Assembly (NCBI GenBank): GCA_030151745.1
Contig: JASLDA010000332.1
Coordinates: 1-7,270, forward strand
Direction of reading: 5' to 3'
Length of the DNA: 7,270 nt
DNA from: Chitinophagaceae bacterium
GTDB taxonomy: Bacteria; Bacteroidota; Bacteroidia; Chitinophagales; Chitinophagaceae
In this document: positions 1 to 5,987 of the stretch, in pieces
Layout of the letters: each line of letters opens with the position of its first letter
Numbering within the stretch: position 1 is the stretch's first letter
Program-made: the position numbers and the translations under genes
The notes under the pieces: model-generated
Database searches by the model: none
What the model saw: the letters and a program-made list of their open reading frames with translations, nothing else
What the model was told of the DNA's origin: nothing

Positions 1-112
1 GTACAGCACTCCCCAGAGCGGGCAGTTCGTCAACGGCGTGCTGGACAACCTGCTGAAGGAACTCGATAAAGAAGGCAAGATCCGCAAGCAGGAACGTGGT
101 CTGAAGTCGTAA
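1..112 (+). CDS. nusB: Transcription antitermination factor NusB, C-terminal fragment
   Basis: Only the last 36 codons are in the window, read in the frame that begins at base 2 and stops at TAA 110-112. The fragment starts YSTPQSGQFVNGVLD and ends KQERGLKS. This matches the last helices of Bacteroidota NusB, which usually read STPKS-x-FVNGILD and finish with a short basic tail. NusB is an all-helical cytoplasmic protein that pairs with ribosomal protein S10 (NusE), binds boxA RNA and promotes antitermination of rRNA transcription. The family assignment rests on this short tail plus gene order: a DUF1573 gene, yajC and coaE follow, a common Bacteroidota arrangement. The stop codon overlaps a candidate -7 promoter element for the next gene. 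The N-terminal part lies upstream of the window. Confidence 0.82.
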   Translation, partial: YSTPQSGQFVNGVLDNLLKELDKEGKIRKQERGLKS

Positions 113-117
113 ATTTG
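110..117 (+). promoter_or_regulatory. Candidate Bacteroidota -7 element (TAAATTTG) before the DUF1573 gene
   Basis: TAAATTTG fits the Bacteroidota consensus TAnnTTTG exactly. Its first three bases are the nusB stop codon, and its last base lies five bases before the ATG at 123. If used, transcription would start about at the ATG and give a leaderless or nearly leaderless mRNA. No TTTG-like -33 element is seen at the expected spacing, so this is a motif match only. Confidence 0.4.
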
Positions 118-122
118 CAGCG

Positions 123-593
123 ATGAAAGGATTCCGTGAATTGGCCTTCCTGGCCGCTGCGGCTTTGATAGCCGGTTGCAGCGATACGAAGAACAAAGAA
201 GTTCCGACCGGGCAGATATCTGCCAAAATGATCAATAATCCGCGCAGCGCGGCAGGCTCAAACCCTGCGGACCTGCAACAATTGCCGAAGATCAGCTTCA
301 GCGACAGCGATCATTATTTCGGAACGATTTCTGCCGGTGAGATCGTGGAACACGAATTTTCCTTCTCGAATTCCGGCAACAGCCCGCTGCTGATCGTAGG
401 CGCTACCTCCAGCTGCGGCTGCACCGTCCCCAGGTACCCGACTGCGCCGATCCCCCCCGGCGGGCAGGGCGTCATAAAGGTCCAGTTCGACTCGAAAGGC
501 AAACAAGGCCATATACTGAAAGCGATCACGGTCAATACCAATGGGAATCCGCCCACGCGCTTCCTGACGATAACGGCCGACGTCAAACCCTGA
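123..593 (+). CDS. DUF1573 domain lipoprotein
   Basis: The 156-residue product begins with a lipoprotein signal: basic MKGFR, a hydrophobic run, and the lipobox LIAGC with the lipidated Cys at residue 19. The mature protein therefore sits in the periplasm anchored to a membrane. Residues about 57-154 form a DUF1573 domain, an Ig/ASH-like beta sandwich. Visible hallmarks are the FGTI strand near 66-69, EHEFSFSNSGNSPL at 76-89, the SSCGCT signature with Cys98 and Cys100, and a PPGG turn followed by IKVQFDS. Residues 20-56 look like a flexible linker. DUF1573 lipoproteins are abundant in Bacteroidota and their biochemical role is not established. The ATG at 123 is chosen because it gives a complete signal peptide; there is no Shine-Dalgarno sequence. 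It lies 10 bases after nusB and 50 before yajC. Confidence 0.9.
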   Translation: MKGFRELAFLAAAALIAGCSDTKNKEVPTGQISAKMINNPRSAAGSNPADLQQLPKISFSDSDHYFGTISAGEIVEHEFSFSNSGNSPLLIVGATSSCGCTVPRYPTAPIPPGGQGVIKVQFDSKGKQGHILKAITVNTNGNPPTRFLTITADVKP

Positions 594-643
594 TTAAGAA
601 ACAACCATCATTCAACAACGCCTTCTGGCACTTTAATAAGCAT

Positions 644-988
644 ATGACAGTCCAACTTCTCCAGGCCGGCGGCGGCCTGCCCGGTATGAACATCCTCATG
701 ATGGTCGGCATGTTCGTCGTAATGTACTTCTTCCTCCTGCGTCCCCAGGCCAAGCGCGCGAAGGAGCAAAAGAAATTCGGCGAGACCATCGGCGCCGGCG
801 AGTCAATCGTCACCACCTCAGGCATCCACGGCAAGATCACCCGCGTAAACGACGACGGCACGCTCCAGGTCGATATCGCCCGGGGTACGTTCATCGTCAT
901 CGAACGCTCTGCCGTCTCCATGGAGCTGACCCAGGCGCAGCGTAAGAAAAACGGCGTCACCGCGGATACGGCAGTCGCTGCATCCTGA
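644..988 (+). CDS. yajC: Preprotein translocase subunit YajC
   Basis: The product has 114 residues, normal for YajC. A short Gly-rich N-terminus (QAGGGLPG) precedes a single transmembrane helix at about residues 15-31. The family signature YFFLLRPQ follows at 28-35, and then a strongly basic cytoplasmic stretch (KRAKEQKK). Residues 46-95 give the small beta-rich domain with the conserved pattern G-x-SIVTTSGIHGKI and, near 84-89, IVIERS. YajC associates with SecDF and the SecYEG translocon at the inner membrane and helps protein export and membrane insertion; it is usually non-essential. The start at 644 is supported because it keeps the residues that usually precede the helix in Bacteroidota YajC. 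No ribosome binding site is evident. The 50-base gap upstream shows no promoter motif, so it is probably cotranscribed with the DUF1573 gene. Confidence 0.95.
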   Translation: MTVQLLQAGGGLPGMNILMMVGMFVVMYFFLLRPQAKRAKEQKKFGETIGAGESIVTTSGIHGKITRVNDDGTLQVDIARGTFIVIERSAVSMELTQAQRKKNGVTADTAVAAS

Positions 989-1014
989 TCCCCGGCGGCT
1001 CAAGCCTCGGAATT

Positions 1015-1053
1015 ATTGCCCGGAATACCGTCCCGTACGTGGTTCCGGGCAAT
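1015..1053 (+). terminator. Hairpin in the yajC-coaE spacer, possible terminator or attenuator
   Basis: ATTGCCCGGAA (1015-1025) and TTCCGGGCAAT (1043-1053) are a perfect 11-base inverted repeat around a 17-base loop. Two further G-C pairs (1028-1029 with 1041-1042) are possible across a two-base bulge. The downstream bases CTTCATT make only a poor U-tract, so termination strength is uncertain. It lies 26 bases after the yajC stop and could reduce read-through into coaE, protect the 3' end of the yajC mRNA, or be a REP-like palindrome. Confidence 0.5.
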
Positions 1054-1064
1054 CTTCATTGCGG

Positions 1065-1081
1065 CCGGCCACATCGGCCGG
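1065..1081 (+). repeat. Short GC palindrome (CCGGCC/GGCCGG) after the first hairpin
   Basis: CCGGCC (1065-1070) and GGCCGG (1076-1081) can pair as a 6-bp stem with the loop ACATC. It starts 11 bases after the 11-bp hairpin, so the 989-1119 spacer is dominated by two adjacent stem-loops. In GC-rich DNA a 6-bp stem can arise by chance. No T-run follows, so it is not a classical terminator by itself. Confidence 0.3.
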
Positions 1082-1119
1082 AAACCTGCAATCCAAGCCC
1101 CTAAATCCAAAACACAGGC

Positions 1120-1704
1120 ATGCTCAAAGTCGGCTTAACCGGAGGTATCGGCAGCGGCAAGACTACGGTAGCCGCGCTGTTCGAGTTGCTGGGCATCCCG
1201 GTGTTCTATGCCGACGATGCGGCCAGGCGCATCATGGACGACGATCCTGATGTGCGCGCCGCGCTTGTCTCGCGCTTCGGCGGGGCGCTTTACACGGGCG
1301 GTATTCTTGACCGGAAAGCACTGGGAGCACTGGTGTTCAATAATCCTGAAGCGCTGGCGGATCTGAATGCGATCGTCCACCCGGCCGCGATCGCCGCGAG
1401 CCTTCGCTGGATGGAATCCCGGCCGGCGCCCTATGTTCTCAAGGAAGCGGCCATTTTTTTTGAAACGGGCAGCGAGCGATCCATGGATCTGATGATCGGC
1501 GTTACGGCTCCCGAAGCCACCCGCATTGCGCGCGTAATCAAACGCAGCGGGCTCAGCGAAGCTGAGATCCGCAGCCGGATGGCCCGGCAGATGGACGACA
1601 ACGAAAAAATGAGCCGCTGCGATTATATCATCCGCAACGGCGACAACGACGCCCTGATCCCGCAGGTGCTCGGGATCGATAGGGATTTAAAATCTTCAAT
1701 CTAA
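1120..1704 (+). CDS. coaE: Dephospho-CoA kinase
   Basis: CoaE catalyses the last step of coenzyme A synthesis, ATP-dependent phosphorylation of the 3'-hydroxyl of dephospho-CoA, in the cytoplasm. The 194-residue length is normal. The N-terminus MLKVGLTGGIGSGKTT holds the Walker A P-loop at residues 8-15. It is followed by the substrate-side YADDAARR motif (30-37), FGG and LDRKALGALVF (63-73), and the family NAIVHP (83-88). KEAAIFFETGSE (108-119) corresponds to the conserved PLLFE-type segment in its Bacteroidota form. Lid arginines are in PEATRIARVIKR, and the end carries RMARQM then DYIIRNGD (168-175). The start is fixed by the P-loop lying a few residues in. There is no clear Shine-Dalgarno site. 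The last residues, LKSSI, are encoded inside an AT-rich heptad repeat. The gene converges with the M1 peptidase gene, with three bases between stop codons. Confidence 0.95.
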   Translation: MLKVGLTGGIGSGKTTVAALFELLGIPVFYADDAARRIMDDDPDVRAALVSRFGGALYTGGILDRKALGALVFNNPEALADLNAIVHPAAIAASLRWMESRPAPYVLKEAAIFFETGSERSMDLMIGVTAPEATRIARVIKRSGLSEAEIRSRMARQMDDNEKMSRCDYIIRNGDNDALIPQVLGIDRDLKSSI

Positions 1705-1708
1705 AATC
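1688..1708. repeat. AT-rich heptad repeat across the coaE / M1 peptidase junction
   Basis: Three consecutive 7-base units, TAAAATC, TTCAATC and TAAAATC, run from 1688 to 1708. The first and third are identical, and TAAAATCT recurs with a 14-base period. The tract is strikingly AT-rich against its GC-rich surroundings. It encodes the end of CoaE, contains the coaE TAA (1702-1704) and reaches the TAG of the opposing gene (1708-1710 on the minus strand). It resembles short heptanucleotide repeats known from other bacterial intergenic regions, but three units are few. Confidence 0.5.
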
Positions 1709-4350
1709 TACTCAACCGCTCCCCGGGCGGCCTGCTCGAAGCGTTTCTTCAGGCCGGCATCCGGCTCGGCATCGATGAGGGCGGTTTCCTGCTCTTTGGC
1801 CCAGGCGGCCCGGCGGCCGGCCGTTTCCGCGTTCGAGCCCCGCTTCTTAGCCTCAAGATCGTAGTAGCGCCGCAGACGGATCAGCTGCGAGCCGACATTG
1901 TAGCGCGTGTTCGGATCCTGTTCCAGCCGGGCCTCCTGCATGAGGCGCTCTATGCTGCGGCGAAACAATGTGTCATCCGTCGTCTCGGACGCGAAGAAGC
2001 TCAGGCGCTCCATCATACGCTGCCGGGCCATGCCGTAAAGCCCCGTGCTGTAGCGTTCCAGCAATCCGAAGTCCTGGCGCTCGCCGTGCCTGCCGATGAT
2101 CTGCCAGACCGCATCGCCGAGCGCGGTGCGTGGTCCGGTCGGGAGGATGCGCCGGGCAAGCACATAAGCCGAGTCCTTATCGATCCTGTCCAGGGCATTC
2201 AGCGCGGCGCCCGCCACGAAATACGAGCTGTCCCAAACGGCGTCCTCCATCAGCCGCCGCTCACTGCGCAGGCTCCAGCTGCCCGCGACGCGGAAAGCTG
2301 CGGCCAGCGGCTTGCTCTGCGTCTCGTTCTGCAGCATGTATTGCACATCCTGCTTCAGGCTTTCCTGCCAGCTGGGATCGGCAACGGTCACGAGCATGTT
2401 CAGCGCGTGCAGCCGCGTACCGGGATCGGGATGCTGCAGCGCTTTCCGGTAAACCTTGATGGCATCCGGATCTTTCTGCTGCCTCAGCACGGCATTCAGC
2501 GCCGCGCGGCGGGCGCCGTATCCCCCGTATTCCATCTGCTTCAGCCAGGCCTCCGCAGACTTGCGTTCCTCGATAACGCCGGGCAGCAGGTGATCGGGGT
2601 CGATCGATACGTAGGGGCGCTGCCCCTTGCTGTAGGGGAAGCTCAGCGTTTCCGCCCTGCGCGCAATCACCCGGGACTCGGTAACGGTATCGTTCCCGCG
2701 AACGATGCGGAACTGCAGCGGGAGCGTATAGAGCTTTGCAGAGTCGGGACTGTTGCGCTGGCGGATATCCAGCCTTAGGATTCCCGCGGCATCGTCATAC
2801 GTATGCGTCGCCACCAGCTCCGGGTGGCCGCCGCGATAATACCATTCATTGAAAAACTGCGTCCAGTCCCGGCCCGTTGCCTTTTCCAGGGCGAGCCTCC
2901 AATGCGTGGCCTCCGTGCTTTGCAGCGCGTTTTCAACCAGGTAGGTCTTCATTGCCCGGTTGAAGGCCGGTTCGCCCGAAATGCTCCGGATGTAGCGCAG
3001 GATCGCCCCGCCTTTCTGATAGCTGACCCGGTCGAACATCTCTTCCTTGTCCCGGTAATGGAAGCGGACCAGGGGCGGGTCCAGGCGCTCGGCGGCATTC
3101 AGGTAGCGCTGCCGGTCCTCGTAGGCAAGCTCCGCCGCATTGTCCTTACCGTATTTGTATTCCCGCCACAGCACCTCGCCGAAGGTGGCGAAGCTCTCGT
3201 TCACGGTCAGATTGCTCCAGGATTCCGCGGTGACGTAGTCTCCGAACCATTGGTGGAAGAGCTCGTGCGAAACGACGTCTTCCGTCGTCGCGTCGATCAG
3301 CTGGCGGTCGTTCTGATTCATAAACTCGCCGAACAGGGACGCCGAAGTATTCTCCATCGCCCCGCTCACGTAGTCCCTCGCGATGATCTGCGAATATTTT
3401 TCCCAGGGAAAGGGAAGCCCGGTGACACGGGAGAAATAGCTCATCATCTCCGGCGTATTGCGGAAGATATTCCTGGCATACCGCCGGTATTCGGGCTCCG
3501 TATAGTAGGCTACTTCCAGCTCCCTGCCGGAGGGATGCGTCCAGGTCTCCGCAGTCTTATCGAAGCGGCCGATGGCGAACATGATAGCATATACCTGTAT
3601 GGCCGTATCGGTCTCCCAGATATCGAATCTGAACCCGCTCTCCGGCTTCCTGCCGTTGTCGGCCTGCGAGCGGATCAGCCTTCCGTTTCCGAGACTCTGC
3701 ATGGTATCGGGCACCATAAGGGAAAGCGTCAGCCTCGTGCGCTGATTCGGCTTGTCGATTGTCGGCAGCCAGTTCGAATTGCTTTCCGTCTCCCCCTGGG
3801 TCCAGATCTGCCGCGGCTTTCCCGGCACGGACCCGTCGGTGTTGATGAAATACAACCCACGGTCGTCCTTGATAGCCGCGCTTCCGCCGCTTGGGGCGGA
3901 ATACGGCCTGGCACGGTAGCCGATCCCGAGCTTCATCGCCCGGCGCTGTTCCGGCGTTCCGAAATCATGGGGCCTCACATCTATCCGGATCTTGGCGGAG
4001 TCATATGCGTAGGGCAATGCGTTCCCCCCGGCATCCCTGACATACCGGATGATCATATTCTTTGCATCCAGCACCAGCGTATCCTGGGGATCGTGCACCG
4101 GCACCAGCTCCAGCGTCACCTCGCCTTCCGCTTCCCGTTCCTTCCAGTCCGGGCGGATCTGCGCGACGGTCCGGCGTATATCCCAGATCCTGGGGCTCGC
4201 CGCCCGGTAGATATCCGCGGGGTTGTTGCGCGCGCTGACGGTGATCATATCCATCAGGTTATAGCTCGAAACGGTCCTGCGCGGCGCCGTGCAGGAAAAA
4301 AGGCCGATTGCCGGGAATGCCAGGAATAAGGGAAAACGGAATAGGTTCAT
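1708..4350 (-). CDS. M1-family zinc aminopeptidase, lipoprotein
   Basis: From the ATG at 4350 the product has 880 residues. It opens with a lipoprotein signal, MNLFRFPLFLAFPAIGLFSC, with lipidated Cys20, so it should be membrane-anchored outside the cytoplasm. The peptidase core is intact: the substrate-binding GAMEN at 330-334, the zinc motif HELFH at 362-366 with catalytic Glu363, the third zinc ligand Glu385 in NESFATF after the standard 18-residue spacing, and a probable catalytic Tyr444 in VSYQKGGAI. Residues about 55-290 are the N-terminal beta domain. The region about 605-830 is rich in helices of HEAT/ARM character (DPGTRLHALNMLV, AGAALNALDRI). M1 enzymes release N-terminal residues from peptides, which suggests a role in using external or periplasmic peptides. 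The frame stays open upstream to 4620, but that part is antisense to the biotin carrier gene and has no signal peptide, so 4350 is preferred. The exact substrate is unknown. Confidence 0.93.
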   Translation of the reverse strand: MNLFRFPLFLAFPAIGLFSCTAPRRTVSSYNLMDMITVSARNNPADIYRAASPRIWDIRRTVAQIRPDWKEREAEGEVTLELVPVHDPQDTLVLDAKNMIIRYVRDAGGNALPYAYDSAKIRIDVRPHDFGTPEQRRAMKLGIGYRARPYSAPSGGSAAIKDDRGLYFINTDGSVPGKPRQIWTQGETESNSNWLPTIDKPNQRTRLTLSLMVPDTMQSLGNGRLIRSQADNGRKPESGFRFDIWETDTAIQVYAIMFAIGRFDKTAETWTHPSGRELEVAYYTEPEYRRYARNIFRNTPEMMSYFSRVTGLPFPWEKYSQIIARDYVSGAMENTSASLFGEFMNQNDRQLIDATTEDVVSHELFHQWFGDYVTAESWSNLTVNESFATFGEVLWREYKYGKDNAAELAYEDRQRYLNAAERLDPPLVRFHYRDKEEMFDRVSYQKGGAILRYIRSISGEPAFNRAMKTYLVENALQSTEATHWRLALEKATGRDWTQFFNEWYYRGGHPELVATHTYDDAAGILRLDIRQRNSPDSAKLYTLPLQFRIVRGNDTVTESRVIARRAETLSFPYSKGQRPYVSIDPDHLLPGVIEERKSAEAWLKQMEYGGYGARRAALNAVLRQQKDPDAIKVYRKALQHPDPGTRLHALNMLVTVADPSWQESLKQDVQYMLQNETQSKPLAAAFRVAGSWSLRSERRLMEDAVWDSSYFVAGAALNALDRIDKDSAYVLARRILPTGPRTALGDAVWQIIGRHGERQDFGLLERYSTGLYGMARQRMMERLSFFASETTDDTLFRRSIERLMQEARLEQDPNTRYNVGSQLIRLRRYYDLEAKKRGSNAETAGRRAAWAKEQETALIDAEPDAGLKKRFEQAARGAVE

Positions 4351-4368
4351 CGGAAATTTAAGGATTCC

Positions 4369-4376
4369 CAAAAGTA
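4369..4376 (-). promoter_or_regulatory. Candidate -7 element (TACTTTTG) for the M1 peptidase gene
   Basis: On the minus strand TACTTTTG matches TAnnTTTG and ends 18 bases before the ATG at 4350, giving a predicted leader of roughly 10-15 bases. No TTTG-like -33 box is found about 20 bases further upstream. A looser match, TAAATTTC, sits closer to the ATG on the same strand. Confidence 0.45.
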
Positions 4377-4410
4377 GCCTCCTGAAGCCGGCGGCTGGGG
4401 CGGTTCCCCC

Positions 4411-4418
4411 TATTTTTG
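4411..4418 (+). promoter_or_regulatory. Candidate -7 element (TATTTTTG) for the biotin carrier operon
   Basis: TATTTTTG matches TAnnTTTG and ends 25 bases before the ATG at 4444. It would drive the three-gene biotin carrier / DUF4476 / lipocalin-like operon. It faces away from the element at 4369-4376, so the 93-base spacer looks like a compact divergent promoter region. A -33 element is not evident. Confidence 0.45.
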
Positions 4419-4443
4419 CAGGATTCACGCATAAATTCACCTC

Positions 4444-4944
4444 ATGCTTCAAACCACGGTCAACGGGCATTTTTCGTTCAGCATCCGCCAGGAAGACAAC
4501 CAGTGGATGATCGGCGAAACGCCCGTCCCGCTCGATATCGTAAAGCAGCCCGGCGCCGTCTGGAGCATCCTGCACAAGGGCAAAAGCTACGAGGCCGTCG
4601 TAGAGAAGCTGGACCGCCATAACAAGGAAGTGGTGCTCAGGATCAACGGGCAGCGCTACGCGGTCGCCGTTCAGGAGCCGATAGACCAGCTGCTGAAGAG
4701 CATGGGCCTGGACCTGGCGGCATCGAAGAAAGTCGAAGCGATCAAAGCTCCGATGCCGGGCATGATCCTGAAGCTGCTGGTGCAGCCCGGCCAGCAGATC
4801 GCCAAGGGCGACGGCCTGGTCGTGCTTGAAGCCATGAAGATGGAGAACGTTCTCAAAGCTTCCGGCCCCGCAACCGTAAAATCCATTCGCGTCCAGGAAC
4901 GCACGGCGGTCGAAAAAGGTGCCGTGCTCATCGACCTCGAGTAA
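4444..4944 (+). CDS. Biotin carboxyl carrier protein (acyl-CoA carboxylase biotin-carrier subunit)
   Basis: The 166-residue cytoplasmic protein ends in a complete biotinyl domain, residues about 97-166. It starts at IKAPMPGMILKLLVQPGQQI, has the biotinylation motif EAMKMEN at 129-135 with acceptor Lys132, and closes with the mirror half VKSIRVQERTAVEKGAVLIDLE. Residues 1-95 form a smaller beta-rich domain (SYEAVVEKLDRHNKEVVLRINGQRYAV in two parts at about 48-75). Such domains precede the biotinyl part in carrier subunits and decarboxylase-like proteins. Biotin protein ligase would modify Lys132, and the carrier then shuttles carboxyl groups between a biotin carboxylase and a carboxyltransferase. 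No partner subunit is in the window, so acetyl-CoA, propionyl-CoA or another substrate cannot be decided. It is transcribed divergently from the M1 peptidase gene, and its stop overlaps the next start as TAATG. Confidence 0.92.
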   Translation: MLQTTVNGHFSFSIRQEDNQWMIGETPVPLDIVKQPGAVWSILHKGKSYEAVVEKLDRHNKEVVLRINGQRYAVAVQEPIDQLLKSMGLDLAASKKVEAIKAPMPGMILKLLVQPGQQIAKGDGLVVLEAMKMENVLKASGPATVKSIRVQERTAVEKGAVLIDLE

Positions 4945-5987
4945 TGCGCATAAAAAACCTGCTGCTTTTCACGCTGCTGTTCCTGCTGCCGGCAATGAGC
5001 TTTGCCGCGTCGGATTTTTCCTACGTCTATATTCAGGGCGACAAGCAGACGCCGTTTTATGTGAAGCTCGAAGAAGGCATGCAGCCGCGGTACGGGAAGA
5101 ATTACTGCATTCTTTCCCGGCTTTCCCCCGGCCCTGCGCATATAGAGATCCTGTTCCAGCAAAATGCTTTTCCTCCCCAGCAGTTCATCATCCAGGTTCC
5201 CGAGCGCGGCAGCCGCGAGTTTATGATCGTGCGGCGCGACGGCGTCTTCAACCTGTACGACCTGCAGCAGCAATTTTACCTGCCGGCGGGGAATAAGACG
5301 GAGGACGACCATGCCCCGGTGATCGCGGCGACGCGGCAGATGCCGGAGCGGCAGGCCCCCGAGCTCCCCTCTGCAAACCGCGCACCGAGGGCTGAAGCCC
5401 CGGTCAGCAGCGAGCCCGGAGCCTGGAATACCGGTGTGAAAAAGGCCGGGGAAGTTCTGTCCAGGGGCCGCGACAAATCGGCGGAACTGGCCCGCAAGGC
5501 GGTCGAGCCGCTGAAGCCGAAGCCTGCCCAGGCCCAGGAAAGCACGGCCGCGGCCGCCGGCGACAAGCCCCAGTTCATCGGCGACATGGAGCTCAGCACA
5601 CCGAACAGCGCAACCGGCGGCACCAACACCAGCACCAGGTCTGCGGCTGCCGTCCCCCCTGCGGCGGCGAATATTCCGCCGCCCATGATAAACAGCGATT
5701 GCCCCAACGCACTGAGCACATCGGAATTCAGTAAGGTATTCAACGGTCTTTCGGCCTACGGCACGGACGAGGAACGGATCGGGTATTTCGGCAAGCAGCT
5801 GGACAAGTGCTATGAATCCTGGCAGGCCCGCACGCTGGCCGGCAAGCTCGAAGGAGACGCCGCGCGTTTCGAACTGCTGCGGAAGATCTACCCCCGCATA
5901 ACGGATCAGGGCAATTTCGCGCTCCTGGACGACCTGCTCTCGACCCCGGCGTGGAAAGACGCGTTTAACCGACTCGTACATCGCTAA
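4944..5987 (+). CDS. Secreted DUF4476 domain protein
   Basis: The 347-residue product begins with a Sec signal peptide, MRIKNLLLFTLLFLLPAMSFA, with likely cleavage after Ala21; there is no lipobox. Residues 22-117 form a compact domain (VYIQGDKQTPFYVKL, MQPRYGKNYCILSRL, IEILFQQNAFPPQQF, FNLYDLQQQFYL) that I recognise from other Bacteroidota proteins but cannot name. Residues about 118-250 are a Pro/Ala/Ser-rich, probably disordered linker. The C-terminal part, about 253-345, resembles DUF4476: repeated short helices, with KLEGDAARFELLRKIYPRI and then DQGNFALLDDLL matching the usual KLELAKYAYPHVVDPGNY-type core. Cys55, Cys253 and Cys289 are present in the mature protein. Function is unknown; a periplasmic or surface role is inferred. 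The ATG shares its A with the stop of the biotin carrier gene, and its own stop shares an A with the next ATG, which indicates translational coupling. Confidence 0.8.
   Translation: MRIKNLLLFTLLFLLPAMSFAASDFSYVYIQGDKQTPFYVKLEEGMQPRYGKNYCILSRLSPGPAHIEILFQQNAFPPQQFIIQVPERGSREFMIVRRDGVFNLYDLQQQFYLPAGNKTEDDHAPVIAATRQMPERQAPELPSANRAPRAEAPVSSEPGAWNTGVKKAGEVLSRGRDKSAELARKAVEPLKPKPAQAQESTAAAAGDKPQFIGDMELSTPNSATGGTNTSTRSAAAVPPAAANIPPPMINSDCPNALSTSEFSKVFNGLSAYGTDEERIGYFGKQLDKCYESWQARTLAGKLEGDAARFELLRKIYPRITDQGNFALLDDLLSTPAWKDAFNRLVHR

Noticed and set aside
989..1119. Possible small gene or riboswitch between yajC and coaE
   Set aside because: A short frame from 1059 runs into coaE in another frame and has no support. 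The two hairpins do not match a riboswitch class I know.
2086..2778. Open frame of 230 codons on the plus strand, antisense to the peptidase C-terminal region
   Set aside because: No recognisable motif or start context, and its composition mirrors the real gene on the other strand.
2803..4329. Open frame of 508 codons on the plus strand, inside the M1 peptidase gene
   Set aside because: It is fully antisense to a gene with intact catalytic motifs. Its translation is rich in Arg, Pro and Gly without recognisable domains. Long antisense frames are expected in GC-rich coding DNA.
4351..4620. N-terminal extension of the M1 peptidase by 90 codons
   Set aside because: The extension would cover the divergent spacer and the 5' part of the biotin carrier gene, and would bury the lipoprotein signal in the interior. 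The ATG at 4350 gives a proper signal peptide.
5300..5700. GC-rich, repeat-like stretch in the DUF4476 gene
   Set aside because: It encodes a Pro/Ala-rich linker in a continuous frame; no exact tandem unit is seen, so it is low-complexity coding sequence, not a separate repeat element.
4671..5981. Open frame of 436 codons on the minus strand, opposite the biotin carrier and DUF4476 genes
   Set aside because: The plus-strand genes have a biotinylation motif, a signal peptide and TAATG coupling. The antisense product is Arg-rich with no coherent domain, so it is a compositional shadow.
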